From NCBI GenBank assembly GCA_903860975.1, contig CAIOSI010000012.1, forward strand, positions 1 through 38,534: a DNA stretch of 38,534 nucleotides, written 5' to 3'. Below the pieces are notes generated by a model, which saw nothing but the letters and a program-made list of their open reading frames with translations, was not told the DNA's origin and ran no database searches. This stretch comes from an uncultured Alphaproteobacteria bacterium. GTDB taxonomy: Bacteria > Pseudomonadota > Alphaproteobacteria > Caulobacterales > Caulobacteraceae. Shown here one piece after another: positions 16,970 to 24,356 of the stretch. The position numbers and the translations under genes were made by a program. Position 1 is the first letter of the stretch. The number at the start of each line of letters is the position of its first letter.

Positions 16970-17856
16970 TTGAAACTCCGCTCATTGCCGCGCACCAGCT
17001 CGTCCTCGCTCAGCCTGGACTGACCATCGAGGCCGCTTGCATCCGCGCACTCGAGAGGATTTGCGGAAGAAAGCGATGTGGCCAAGGCCATCGCCTCGCC
17101 AACGATCAAAAGCGCTGGGCCGGTAAGCGCGCAGGCGGCCTCGGCAAGTTTGCCTAAAGACGTGACGATCCGGCGCTCATTGGCGCGGCTGGCATTCTCA
17201 ACGATCAGCGCCGGCGTAGCGCCAGCCCGGCCTGCGGCCAAGAGGCGCGAGGTGATCGGGGCGGCCTGGGAAAGACCCATGTAGATAACCACGGTCTGAT
17301 TGGGCCTAGCCAGGCTCGCCCAATCCAAGTCGGGCTCGGCGCCATTTGACGCGTGGCCAGTGACGAAGGTCACCGATTGGGCGCAGCCACGGTGCGTGAG
17401 CGGCGCGCCGGCGCTTGCGCTAGCGGCCAGCGCGGCGGTGAGCCCAGGAATGATTTGGCACTCTACGCCTGCCGCTCGGCAGGCTTCCAATTCTTCGCCG
17501 CCACGGCCGAAAATGAAGGGGTCGCCTCCTTTCAGCCGCACGACCTTCAGTCCTTCGAGAGCGAAGGCCACCAGCATGCGATTAATTTCATCTTGGCTGT
17601 AGGAATGGCGCGACTTGCGCTTAGCCACGGAAATTCGCTGCGCCGTGTTCGGCGCAAGGTCCAGGATTTCCTCGGAGACCAGGCCGTCATGGACGATCAC
17701 GTCGGCGGCTTGCAGGACTTTCAGCGCCTTGACCGTCAGCAGATCGGGATCACCCGGCCCAGCACCGACCAGCCAGACAGCGCCGCTGACGGTCTCGCGG
17801 CCGCCCAGAAGCACCAGGCCTCTTGCACGACCCGACCTGAATTGCCGCTGGGTCAT
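16966..17856 (-). CDS. cobA: Uroporphyrinogen-III C-methyltransferase (sirohaem branch)
   Basis: 296 residues. SUMT motifs: VWLVGAGPGDPDLLTVKALK, DVIVHDGLVS, VVRLKGGDPFIFGRGGEELE, IPGLTAALAASASAGAPLTHRG and VTFVTGHAS. It methylates uroporphyrinogen III twice with SAM to give precorrin-2, the precursor of the sirohaem needed by CysI. It lacks the CysG dehydrogenase/ferrochelatase domain, so that step is encoded elsewhere. First gene of the operon cobA-DUF2849-cysI-DUF934-cysH, divergent from a LysR regulator. Confidence 0.92.
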   Translation of the reverse strand: MTQRQFRSGRARGLVLLGGRETVSGAVWLVGAGPGDPDLLTVKALKVLQAADVIVHDGLVSEEILDLAPNTAQRISVAKRKSRHSYSQDEINRMLVAFALEGLKVVRLKGGDPFIFGRGGEELEACRAAGVECQIIPGLTAALAASASAGAPLTHRGCAQSVTFVTGHASNGAEPDLDWASLARPNQTVVIYMGLSQAAPITSRLLAAGRAGATPALIVENASRANERRIVTSLGKLAEAACALTGPALLIVGEAMALATSLSSANPLECADASGLDGQSRLSEDELVRGNERSFK

Positions 17857-17975
17857 CGATTAGCTTCTCTAATGCCTCGGAACACACAAATCGGAACGGG
17901 ACCGGCTCGCACCCTCCCCGGCGATCTCCAGCGATGAAAAGGGTCAAGACAACGCCGAACGCTTGCAATTAGGTG

Positions 17976-17988
17976 TTGGGAGCCCCAA
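17976..17988. promoter_or_regulatory. Candidate LysR-type binding box (T-N11-A dyad)
   Basis: TTGGGAGCCCCAA is a perfect five-base inverted repeat with a three-base centre and fits the T-N11-A pattern of LysR sites. It lies 42 bases before the LysR start and in the shared intergenic region with the cys operon. A second T-N11-A dyad, ATTAGCTTCTCTAAT, is at 17859-17873 directly in front of cobA. Both are pattern matches only. Confidence 0.4.
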
Positions 17989-18029
17989 TTCGCAATCCAA
18001 GGACTTCTGCCGGGGGTATCAGGTTTTCT

Positions 18030-18989
18030 ATGGAGCGACCGACGGAACAACGCCGCCGCCTGCCACCGCTGAACGCCTTGCGCGCTTTTGAAGCCGCCGC
18101 GCGCCATCTGAATTTTAGCCGTGCCGCTGACGAGCTATCGGTGACACCTGGCGCGGTGAGCCAGCAGATCCAGAACCTTGAGGACTATGTTGGCGCAGCA
18201 CTCTTCAAGCGCACGCCCAAAGGCCTCCTGCTGACCGACGCGGCTCAGACCGCACTCCCGGCCCTGCGCGAGGCTTTCGACCGCCTCGCCGAGGCCGCTT
18301 CCCTGCTCACCGCTGCCGTCGACGGCCGTCGACTGACGCTGACGGCCCCACCCTCCTTCGCCACAAAGTGGCTGGTCCCCAGACTGGGCGCCTTCGAACA
18401 AGTCCATCCGCATGTGGACGTATGGCTTTCGGCTGCAATTGAGCTGGTCGACCTGGCCGCTGGCGAGGTTGACGTAGCCATTCGTTATGGTGGCGGCCGC
18501 TATCCCGGCCTGGAGGTCAAGCGCCTGTTCGCCGAAGCCGTGATACCGGTCGCCAGTCCAGAGCACCTGGCCACCCAACCGCTGAATAGTCCGGCCGACC
18601 TTGCCAACCACACCCTGCTGCATGACGGCTCGCCCGATTTTGACGATAGCTGTCCGGATTGGTCTATGTGGCTTGCGGCCCGAGGCTTGAAGACTATCGA
18701 CGGCATGCGCGGCCCTCGCTTCAACCAGTCCAGCCTCGTGATTGAAGCCGCCGTAAACGGCCGGGGCGTCGCACTTGCGAAACGCACCTTGGCCCAGGCG
18801 GATCTGGAGGCAGGCCGCCTGGTCGCTCCCTTGCAGATCGCGACAGCCGTCGACTTCGCCTATTACTTGGTCCACCCCAAGGCTAAGGGCCGGTTGCCGC
18901 AGGTGAAGGCCTTCGTCAACTGGATCGAGGCCGAGGCCCTCGCCCATGAGGCCGCGCTGCTGGCGATCGACAACGGGGCCGGCATCTAA
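18030..18989 (+). CDS. GcvA-type LysR family transcriptional regulator
   Basis: About 319 residues from ATG 18030. The winged helix-turn-helix spans residues about 10-70 (LPPLNALRAFEAAARHLNFS, then RAADELSVTPGAVSQQIQNL). The effector domain follows with the GcvA-type pattern SFATKWLVPRLGAF, LAAGEVDVAIRYGGG and GRGVALAKRTLAQADLEAGR. It is transcribed divergently from the sulfate assimilation operon with about 170 bases between the starts, so control of that operon is possible. However, GcvA-like proteins more often control other divergent genes, and it is not of the CysB subgroup. A 19-codon longer frame from 17973 is open but has no homology support. Confidence 0.88.
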   Translation: MERPTEQRRRLPPLNALRAFEAAARHLNFSRAADELSVTPGAVSQQIQNLEDYVGAALFKRTPKGLLLTDAAQTALPALREAFDRLAEAASLLTAAVDGRRLTLTAPPSFATKWLVPRLGAFEQVHPHVDVWLSAAIELVDLAAGEVDVAIRYGGGRYPGLEVKRLFAEAVIPVASPEHLATQPLNSPADLANHTLLHDGSPDFDDSCPDWSMWLAARGLKTIDGMRGPRFNQSSLVIEAAVNGRGVALAKRTLAQADLEAGRLVAPLQIATAVDFAYYLVHPKAKGRLPQVKAFVNWIEAEALAHEAALLAIDNGAGI

Positions 18990-19035
18990 AAAAACCCGTC
19001 CGCTCGGCTTGAAAACCGCGACGCACCGCCGAGCG
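18988..19035 (-). terminator. Possible rho-independent terminator of the Hpt gene
   Basis: The arms CGCTCGGC (19001-19008) and GCCGAGCG (19028-19035) can pair with a 19-base loop, and on the minus strand are followed after seven bases by seven T. This would end the minus-strand Hpt transcript; the loop is large and the T-run is offset, so the call is weak. The A-run is directly after the LysR stop codon. Confidence 0.3.
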
Positions 19036-19116
19036 CACAGAGCTTGTGTAGCGCACAGTGCTCGAAGGCGGCATCGACGACGAATCCGACGTCTGAGAGG
19101 CCGTCCGCCAGCTGGC

Positions 19117-19467
19117 TTAGCCGCGCGAGCGGTAGGCCAAAATGTCGGCCACAGCGGCCCCTAACGCCGAGGTCACGCCAGACAGATCCGGCGCAGACTG
19201 AACCTCTGCCTCGGCGCAGATGTGTCCGAGTTGCCGAGCGCCCACACCCAGGGCTGCGCCCTTGATGGTATGGACGGTGTCGCGCCAGCCGGGATCGGAG
19301 AGATTTAGCGCGCCCTCCCAGGAGGTTGCCTGCTGGACAAACAACGCCAGCACCTCACGGACAACGGAAAGATCTCCTGCGGCGTAGCCTTCAAGATAAT
19401 CGAAATCCACAGCTCCGGAAAGCATTTGAACCACCCCTGACACTCCTTCCCCAGCGCGCCTTGCCAA
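19117..19467 (-). CDS. Hpt (histidine phosphotransfer) domain protein
   Basis: Up to 116 residues, nearly all one Hpt domain. The phosphorylatable His is in HTIKGAALGVGARQLGHIC (about residue 66; family pattern H.LKGaa...GA..L). It would relay phosphate between a hybrid kinase and a response regulator. No kinase or regulator gene is adjacent. The start may be ATG 19467 or ATG 19425 (MLSGAVDFDYLEGY), the latter fitting the domain better. It lies just before tRNA-Lys on the opposite strand. Confidence 0.75.
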   Translation of the reverse strand: MARRAGEGVSGVVQMLSGAVDFDYLEGYAAGDLSVVREVLALFVQQATSWEGALNLSDPGWRDTVHTIKGAALGVGARQLGHICAEAEVQSAPDLSGVTSALGAAVADILAYRSRG

Positions 19468-19544
19468 GGCTGCGATTGCGTGTATTTTCCGCGCCCTCGC
19501 CGCCGGGGCAGATACTGCCTCAGAAATAGCTCTGGTGCGACGGC

Positions 19545-19620
<76 letters not shown>

Positions 19621-19699
19621 TTCTTCTCATATGAAAAGTTTGAAGAAATTTCCCCTTCGGGGCAAGCGCGGACTTGGAGCCGGCCGTCTCACCGGCCGC

Positions 19700-20107
19700 T
19701 CAGCCGCGGTCCGGCGTGATCAAGTCGACCGTGGGAAAGTATGTTCGATAGCGCTGCGCATCACGCGTGAGGAGCGGCAATTGAGCGACAGCTGCATGCG
19801 CACCGATGAAGAAGTCCGGCAATACCCCGGTTCGGGCGCCGCCTGAGGCCCGATAGCGCTGGAAGGCCTTGCCGGCGAGGAAGAGCGCCGCGCGCGGCGT
19901 TCCGGCCAGCACCAAGCGGGCGTTTTCCACCACTGCATCCAAAGCTTCGATGCGATCGAAGCGCACCGACAGTTCGGCGTAGACCACATCACTAATGGCA
20001 AGTCCGCCCTTGATGGCGGCCGCTTCTAGCTGGCGGATCGACCAATCCGCCCATGTCGGATCGTCCGTGACAAGATCCAACAGCACATTCGTATCGACCA
20101 GCGTCAC
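19700..20107 (-). CDS. vapC: VapC-type PIN-domain toxin (pair 1)
   Basis: 135 residues. PIN-domain acidic residues are visible: Asp in LVDTNVLLDL, Glu in YAELSVRF, Asp in LPDFFIGAHAA and the late Asp in LLTRDAQRYRTYFP. These coordinate metal in an RNase active site that cleaves tRNA or rRNA in this family. Its partner AbrB-type antitoxin gene ends two bases upstream, so both are on one minus-strand transcript. It is the first gene downstream of the tRNA-Lys integration site. Confidence 0.9.
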   Translation of the reverse strand: MTLVDTNVLLDLVTDDPTWADWSIRQLEAAAIKGGLAISDVVYAELSVRFDRIEALDAVVENARLVLAGTPRAALFLAGKAFQRYRASGGARTGVLPDFFIGAHAAVAQLPLLTRDAQRYRTYFPTVDLITPDRG

Positions 20108-20109
20108 GC

Positions 20110-20343
20110 TCAGCGTTCACCGCGCGTGAGCGCCATGATTTCGTCGGTGCTGAGTCCGGCGCCCGCGCGCCCCCGCATTGCCTCGAACCGGCTAACGTGC
20201 CGCTGACCATCGACCTTGACCAGAACGACCCTGCCATCGGCGGCCAATTCGAAATCGACAGCGTTGCCGGGCTGGATTCCTAGACGCTCGCGCACCGGCT
20301 TGGGAATCGTGACCTGACCTTTGCTTGTCACCGTAGTCGCCAT
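20110..20343 (-). CDS. vapB: AbrB/MazE-type antitoxin (pair 1)
   Basis: About 77 residues. The swapped-hairpin AbrB domain is at the N-terminus (MATTVTSKGQVTIPKPVRER, then LGIQPGNAVDFEL), and the C-terminal tail (GLSTDEIMALTRGER) would block the toxin. The start ATG 20343 has GGAG seven bases upstream; a frame two codons longer exists. A perfect 8-12-8 inverted repeat lies 12 bases upstream and is the likely autoregulatory operator. Confidence 0.9.
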   Translation of the reverse strand: MATTVTSKGQVTIPKPVRERLGIQPGNAVDFELAADGRVVLVKVDGQRHVSRFEAMRGRAGAGLSTDEIMALTRGER

Positions 20344-20354
20344 TGGCAAACTCC

Positions 20355-20382
20355 GTAATACCGATCAAATCAGTGGTATTAC
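20355..20382. promoter_or_regulatory. Candidate operator of TA pair 1
   Basis: GTAATACC (20355-20362), 12 bases, then GGTATTAC (20375-20382): perfect eight-base arms, centres 20 bases (two helical turns) apart, just upstream of the antitoxin start. This is where AbrB-type antitoxins bind their own promoter. Confidence 0.6.
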
Positions 20383-20480
20383 ATAGTCCAATTGTGCGGT
20401 GGCAACAACCGCGATCGCGGAGGCTTAGAGCAATGGATTTCAGAACATGCAGCCGGCCGCTGGATTCGCGCAGCGTGCAC

Positions 20481-20531
20481 GCTGGCTCTTAAATGAGCGG
20501 GTCGTAGGTTCGAATCCTATTTTACCTGCCA
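20481..20531 (+). repeat. Degenerate tRNA 3'-half, possible attachment-site relic
   Basis: The segment resembles the 3' half of tRNA-Lys at 19571-19620: GCTGG, the loop CTCTTAA, a decayed stem, then GGGTCGTAGGTTCGAATCC and a CCTGCCA-like end. There is no 5' half, so it is not a working tRNA. It lies between TA pair 1 and TA pair 2. The rest of 20383-20717 holds no gene I can support. Confidence 0.6.
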
Positions 20532-20717
20532 CAATTTCAAAGACTTAGGTGAGACCTGGTGGCCCAGAAAATCGCGCGGGAACAGGGAGGAAGACACAAC
20601 AAAAAGCGTGGTGCCCGATGGATGAGCCATCACAAGAGCTCAACATGCCTATGCCGGACATTGGCTGGATGACATTGTCGGCGTATATATGACCAACTAA
20701 CTGGTCCGGAGAGCGAA

Positions 20718-20960
20718 GTGACAGACGTGACGCTGGCAAACGCCAAGGCCCACCTCAGCGAGCTCGTGAGCCGCGTGGCGCTGGGTGACTCTGTGCGGAT
20801 TACGCGCCGGGGCAGGCCTATTGCTCAGCTTTCGCAAGTGGCGTCGCAACGGGTGCCGGTGGAATTGGGCGCGTTGCGGGCGCTGACGGACTCTATGCCG
20901 TTGCAAACAGAAACCGCGGCGGAGGCCGTTCGCCGCATGCGCGACGGCGAGCGCTATTGA
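20718..20960 (+). CDS. vapB: Phd/YefM-type antitoxin (pair 2)
   Basis: 80 residues. N-terminal Phd fold: [20 protein letters not shown], then [16 protein letters not shown], which binds operator DNA; the C-terminal tail with RRMRDGERY covers the toxin. The start is GTG 20718 with GGAGAG four bases upstream. Upstream are a TATATA box (near 20684) and the dyad GACCA-N6-TGGTC (20691-20706), which may be the operator. It overlaps the toxin start by four bases (TTGA). Confidence 0.88.
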   Translation: MTDVTLANAKAHLSELVSRVALGDSVRITRRGRPIAQLSQVASQRVPVELGALRALTDSMPLQTETAAEAVRRMRDGERY

Positions 20961-21382
20961 GCCTTTACCTCGACACCTCGCTGATTATCGCGGCTCTCAC
21001 TCACGAGAAAGAGACGGTCCGGATCCAAGAGTGGCTAGCCGCCCAAGACCCGTTGGACCTCGCCATCAGCGACTGGGTTATCACTGAGGTGTCGTCGGCT
21101 CTCTCAATCAAGCTACGCACTGGGCAGATCGAGATGAACCACCGCGCCGCAGCACTGGCGCAGTTCCAGCGACTGATCACAGGCAGCTTTGCAGTGTTGC
21201 AAGTTAGCGGACTGCACTTGCGCATGGCGGCCCGGTACGCAGACCGGCACGAGTTGGGCCTTAGGGCCGGTGATAGCGTTCATCTAGCTGTTAGCGCCGA
21301 CCACGGGGCTAAACTCTGCACACTCGACCTTAAGCTGGCGCAAGCCGGACTGATATTGGGGATTCCCGCTGACCTGGTTTGA
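20957..21382 (+). CDS. vapC: VapC-type PIN-domain toxin (pair 2)
   Basis: 141 residues from a TTG start that overlaps the antitoxin stop. PIN residues: Asp in [12 protein letters not shown], Glu in VITEVSSAL, Asp in [12 protein letters not shown] and Asp in [10 protein letters not shown]. It is the intact relative of the dead copy at 22669-22914, which matches it nearly residue for residue from IIAAL to the middle. It is followed 23 bases later by a tRNA-Lys 3' fragment. Confidence 0.9.
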   Translation: MSLYLDTSLIIAALTHEKETVRIQEWLAAQDPLDLAISDWVITEVSSALSIKLRTGQIEMNHRAAALAQFQRLITGSFAVLQVSGLHLRMAARYADRHELGLRAGDSVHLAVSADHGAKLCTLDLKLAQAGLILGIPADLV

Positions 21383-21405
21383 TTGGGACATTCGCCAGCA
21401 ATTCT

Positions 21406-21444
21406 GCTGACTCTTAATCAGCGGGTTGTGGGTTCGAATCCCCC
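21406..21444 (+). repeat. tRNA-Lys(CTT) 3' fragment, likely attachment-site repeat
   Basis: 39 bases from GCTGACTCTTAATCAGCGGG onward match tRNA-Lys positions 19571-19609 with a single change (C to T after GGGT). It covers the anticodon arm and T-arm; the acceptor end differs. Together with the tRNA gene it forms a direct repeat that brackets TA pairs 1 and 2, as left by site-specific integration. Confidence 0.8.
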
Positions 21445-21454
21445 TGCTCTGACA

Positions 21455-21740
21455 CCCATCTTTGGACCGCCGGAAGGTAGAGTTTCCCGGGCTTTGTCAC
21501 GACAGCGGGCTGGTTGCCGTCGGGATTCATCAGTGAGATCGGGGGCTTGTTGCCGATGGCACCATCCGGCCGGTCCTCGTTGTAGTACCTGCGCCAAGCC
21601 TTCAACTTTTCGGCGGCGTCGGCAAGGGTCAGAAACCAGTGGGTGTTCAGACACTCCGCTTGGAAGCGGCCGTTGAAGGCCTCGATGAACGCATTGTCGG
21701 TCGGCGTGCCGGGCCTGGAGAAGGCGGGCGGCACCCAGGT
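21455..21740 (-). pseudogene. IS3-family transposase OrfB remnant
   Basis: The minus-strand frame reads FSRPGTPTDNAFIEAFNGRF, then QAECLNTHWFLTLADAAEKL and RRYYNEDRPDGAIGNKPPI. This is the C-terminal part of the DDE integrase of IS3-family OrfB, with the catalytic Glu in IEAFN. The first two catalytic Asp are missing, and there is no IS end like the tips seen at 131-139. At the other side it runs directly into the tRNA-Lys fragment. Dead remnant. The region 21741-21879 between it and the next toxin holds nothing I recognise. Confidence 0.85.
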
Positions 21741-21879
21741 CGCCAAAGGCCAGGACCTGGTACTGCCACGTGATTTCATCAAATACGGCTTCGCCAAAAT
21801 CGCCCGCGATGTGGCAACGGAATCGCTCAGCACCCGGACGCCTGCCGACGAGCGCCGAGCTTTGGATCGAGACCGATCT

Positions 21880-22299
21880 CTAGAACTTCGGGCTACTCAG
21901 CACACTCCTGAGATCTGTGTGCGAGAAATCCGCGCCTTTGAACAGCAAAGGCACATCCAGGGCTTTGGCCAACGCATAGGCGAAACAGTCTCCAAAATTT
22001 AGCTGGGCAGAATGGCCTGTGCCTTTGCCGAATTGCACATGGGCGTGCCGTGCAAGATCAGTTTGTTGGTTGGTCACCGGGTCAATTTGGATGGCCCCAG
22101 CATGCAAGAATTCATCAAGCCAGCGTTCCGCTTCGGCGGCGGAGACCCGTTTGAGACCGCGCAGCACCATTGAGGTTTCAAGGACGTTGGCCGCCGAAAT
22201 GCGTGGCTGGTCATCAGCGCCAATGGCCTGAGCATGGCTGGCGGCATCCTCTTCCTGCCGGAAAATCGCCACCAGCGACGAGGTGTCGACGACAATCAC
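21880..22299 (-). CDS. vapC: VapC-type PIN-domain toxin (pair 3)
   Basis: 139 residues: MIVVDTSSLVAIFRQEEDA, NVLETSMVLRG, LNFGDCFAYALAKALDVPLL and FKGADFSHTDLRS. All four acidic PIN positions are present. The pattern matches the VapC group paired with ribbon-helix-helix-like VapB antitoxins (Psk type). Its start overlaps the antitoxin stop by four bases (ATGA). Confidence 0.92.
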   Translation of the reverse strand: MIVVDTSSLVAIFRQEEDAASHAQAIGADDQPRISAANVLETSMVLRGLKRVSAAEAERWLDEFLHAGAIQIDPVTNQQTDLARHAHVQFGKGTGHSAQLNFGDCFAYALAKALDVPLLFKGADFSHTDLRSVLSSPKF

Positions 22300-22553
22300 T
22301 GCGGAATGCCGTTTTCGTCGTAGCCGACGATTTCCTCTGGGGTCTGAGCATTTGCATCTGGCAAGGCTGCGAAGCGACGAGCAATCTCCATCAACCGCTC
22401 CGCCACGGGTTCGCGGGACCGCAATCGCATTTCACGCGCCAATTGCTCGCGAAGCGCGGCCGTCACCGCAGCCGTCAGGCTTTGGCCGGTCAGTTCGGCA
22501 AGTTCAGCCGCGATGCGGTGAGCCTCATCGTTTTTGATGTTCAAATGCATCAC
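22296..22553 (-). CDS. vapB: VapB-type antitoxin (pair 3)
   Basis: 85 residues: MHLNIKNDEAHRIAAELAEL, then TGQSLTAAVTAALREQLAR, a short helical DNA-binding domain typical of the type II VapB/PSK antitoxins, and a C-terminal tail ending GYDENGIPQ that would wrap the toxin. A perfect 8-12-8 inverted repeat begins 10 bases upstream of the start and is the probable operator. Confidence 0.9.
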   Translation of the reverse strand: MMHLNIKNDEAHRIAAELAELTGQSLTAAVTAALREQLAREMRLRSREPVAERLMEIARRFAALPDANAQTPEEIVGYDENGIPQ

Positions 22554-22562
22554 GCATCTCAG

Positions 22563-22590
22563 TGGTAGAATATTGACAAATTTTCTACCA
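22563..22590. promoter_or_regulatory. Candidate operator of TA pair 3
   Basis: TGGTAGAA (22563-22570), 12 bases, TTCTACCA (22583-22590): perfect arms in the same 8-12-8 layout as at pair 1, directly upstream of the antitoxin start. It contains an AT-rich centre (TATTGACAAATT) suited to a promoter. Confidence 0.6.
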
Positions 22591-22602
22591 TTCGCTCGCG
22601 AT

Positions 22603-22628
22603 GGCTACAATGGTACAAGTTTGTAGCC
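22603..22628. repeat. Second inverted repeat upstream of TA pair 3
   Basis: GGCTACAA (22603-22610), ten bases, TTGTAGCC (22621-22628). A perfect eight-base inverted repeat 13 bases beyond the first operator candidate. It may be an extra operator or the end of an old mobile element. Confidence 0.45.
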
Positions 22629-22668
22629 CTCCAAAAATGGGAAATTTCCTATCCAATCCCATTAATCT

Positions 22669-22914
22669 CTGATCGTCGCGGGGCTCACACGCGAGATCGA
22701 GACCGTTCGCATCCAGAAGTGGCTCGCCGAACAAGATCCACTTGATCTCGCCATCAGCGATTAGGTCATCGCGGAAGTATCGTCGGCTCTTTCAATCAAG
22801 CTACGGGCGGGACAGATCGACGTAAATCATCGCGCCGCTGCGTTGACCCACTTCCAACGACGGGTCACCGACAGCTTCACTGTTTGCCTGTCAGCGGATT
22901 GCACTTTCGATTGA
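22669..22914 (+). pseudogene. Dead vapC, a decayed copy of the toxin of pair 2
   Basis: The frame reads [20 protein letters not shown], then DLAISD, a TAG stop (at 22762-22764), [20 protein letters not shown] and NHRAAAL. The toxin at 20957-21382 has [20 protein letters not shown] in the same place, so TGG became TAG. The start codon region and the C-terminal third with the last acidic residues are also missing. There is no antitoxin next to it. Confidence 0.85.
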
Positions 22915-23121
22915 CCGCCCGTCCTGCGGCAGAATGGCGTCACCATGCTCGAGGCCACCAATCGCCTTCTGGCCGAGACCTACAACACGGAGCACAACGC
23001 CCGGTTCGCGGTGACCGCCGCCGAGGAAGGCTCGGCCTTCGTTCTCTTGGTCGGCGACCGCACCAACATCCGATGCGCCCGCAACACGCCAGGCTGCGTT
23101 GATCTCAATGCCGGAATGTAG
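22915..23121 (+). pseudogene. ISNCY-type transposase C-terminal remnant
   Basis: The frame ending at TAG 23119-23121 reads LEATNRLLAETYNTEHNARF, then AVTAAEEGSAFVLLVG. The pattern HNARFAV..EEGSAFV is typical of the region after the catalytic core in ISNCY (IS1202-like) transposases. No catalytic residues or element ends remain. It is joined directly to the dead vapC. Confidence 0.6.
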
Positions 23122-23166
23122 TAACGTTTATACATTAACTTGATCTTGCGATGGAGGAGCCTTGCC

Positions 23167-23421
23167 ATGATCATCACGACCCTCTCCAGCCGCGAGTTCA
23201 ACCAGGACACCGGCCGGGCCAAGAAGGCCGCAATCGAAGGTCCTGTGTTCATCACAGACCGGGGCAAGCCCGCCCACGTACTGCTCAGCATCGAGGCATA
23301 TCAGCGCATTACCGCCCGACATCGCAGCCTTGTTGAGGCCCTGTCCATGCCGGGTCTCTCCGAGATCGAGGTGGAATTCCCGCGCGTGAGAGACGTCGTC
23401 CGGCCGGCTGATTTCTCTTGA
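23167..23421 (+). CDS. Phd/YefM-type antitoxin (pair 4)
   Basis: 84 residues: MIITTLSSREFNQDTGRAKK, then GPVFITDRGKPAHVLLSIEA, a Phd fold, followed by a toxin-binding tail (EVEFPRVRDVVRPADFS). ATG 23167 has GGAGGAG about seven bases upstream. The AT-rich dyad TAACGTTTATACATTA (23122-23137) in front may be its promoter/operator. The stop is coupled to the toxin as TGATG. Confidence 0.9.
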   Translation: MIITTLSSREFNQDTGRAKKAAIEGPVFITDRGKPAHVLLSIEAYQRITARHRSLVEALSMPGLSEIEVEFPRVRDVVRPADFS

Positions 23422-23852
23422 TGTTCCTTCTCGACACCAACGTAATTTCCGAGCTGCGAAAGGCTGGCGACGGCAAGGCTGACAGCAATGTCGTCGCCTG
23501 GATGTCAGACGCAGACGCCGCGACCTTCTACGTCTCCGTCATCACCATCCTGGAGCTGGAGCTTGGTATCCAAAGAATCGGGCGACGCGACCTTAGCCAG
23601 GGGGCGAGGCTGCGGGCTTGGATGGACCGACAAGTCCTTCCTGAATTTTCGGAACGTACCCTGCCGATCGACGCGATCGTGGCGTTGCGGTGCGCAGGCC
23701 TTCATGTGCCCGACCCACGCTCGGATCGGGACGCCTTGATTGCCGCCACAGCGCTTGTTCATGGCATGACGGTCGTAACCCGGAACCTGAACGACTTCGA
23801 ACGAACCGGCGCTCCGCTGTTGAACCCATGGGAAGGCGCTCATGGACAATGA
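23421..23852 (+). CDS. vapC: VapC-type PIN-domain toxin (pair 4, FitB-like)
   Basis: 143 residues: MFLLDTNVISELRK, the Glu in TILELELGIQRI, DRDALIAATALVHGMTVVTR and NLNDFERTGAPLLNPW. The C-terminal NxxDFxxxGxxxxNPW pattern is that of FitB/VapC toxins usually paired with Phd-type antitoxins, as here. All acidic residues are present, so it looks active. Confidence 0.92.
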   Translation: MFLLDTNVISELRKAGDGKADSNVVAWMSDADAATFYVSVITILELELGIQRIGRRDLSQGARLRAWMDRQVLPEFSERTLPIDAIVALRCAGLHVPDPRSDRDALIAATALVHGMTVVTRNLNDFERTGAPLLNPWEGAHGQ

Positions 23853-23858
23853 GCCGAA

Positions 23859-24116
23859 TTAGGCGGCCTCCAAGGCGCGCATGACAGCGTCCGGCTCCTT
23901 GGGGATCACCGTCAACAGGAGGCGCGCGGATGCCTCTGGCATGCGAAGCTTTTGCTCCCAGTCCCGCACAGTTCCCTTTTTGAACACGAACCGCAGCGCG
24001 AAGGCTTCCTGGCTGAGAGCAAAACGCTTGCGAATGGCGCGCACGTCGATTTCGGGGGGCACAGGGATAAGCGCCGGCTTGGCACGGCCGGCCTCAATCT
24101 CGGCCAGGCATTCCAT
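23859..24116 (-). CDS. XRE-family HTH antitoxin-like protein, without a visible toxin
   Basis: About 85 residues. The helix-turn-helix is in VRAIRKRFALSQEAFALRF, then VFKKGTVRDWEQKLRMP; the protein ends LLTVIPKEPDAVMRALEAA. The pattern EIDVRAIRxxxxLSQxxFA...GTVRDWEQ...P is that of antitoxins of HigA/BrnA-like or RelE-partner type. Upstream there is no toxin frame, and the coding similarity seems to begin before the ATG (residues NFNRI follow a stop), so the gene or its operon may be cut at the 5' side. It is adjacent to the tail of pair 4 on the opposite strand. Confidence 0.75.
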   Translation of the reverse strand: MECLAEIEAGRAKPALIPVPPEIDVRAIRKRFALSQEAFALRFVFKKGTVRDWEQKLRMPEASARLLLTVIPKEPDAVMRALEAA

Positions 24117-24242
24117 AATCCGATTGAAGTTCTAATTGCCCTCAATCTTCGGCATTGGGCCTGGTCTGCGGCCCGTAAGGCCGCCGGCCCATAGGTGGAA
24201 TGGGCGGCATTGCTGTACTTATCGGAACCAATTTTCGGCGCG

Positions 24243-24356
24243 CGGTCGCGTGGAACGGCGGGTTGCGATCCGCCGCGAGGGCCAGGCGATTTATTTTCGC
24301 CTGGACGATCGCGCCGCCATGCCGGTGCTTGGCACGCGAAGCGACATTTATCGCAC
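24243..24356 (+). pseudogene. ArsR-family regulator, C-terminal remnant
   Basis: The frame contains VERRVAIRREGQAIYFRLDD, then RAAMPVLGTRSDIY, which resembles the wing and last helix of ArsR/SoxR-type winged-helix repressors (V.RRREGQ.IYYRL.D..A). No helix-turn-helix or start remains. It sits at the 3' end of the cytochrome gene. An ArsR regulator next to DsrE/TsdA-like genes would fit a sulfur-oxidation control module that has lost its regulator. Confidence 0.5.

Noticed and set aside
20461..20531. A second functional tRNA
   Set aside because: Only the anticodon-loop, T-arm and a CCA-like end resemble a tRNA. There is no acceptor or D-arm 5' half that pairs, and the anticodon stem is broken.
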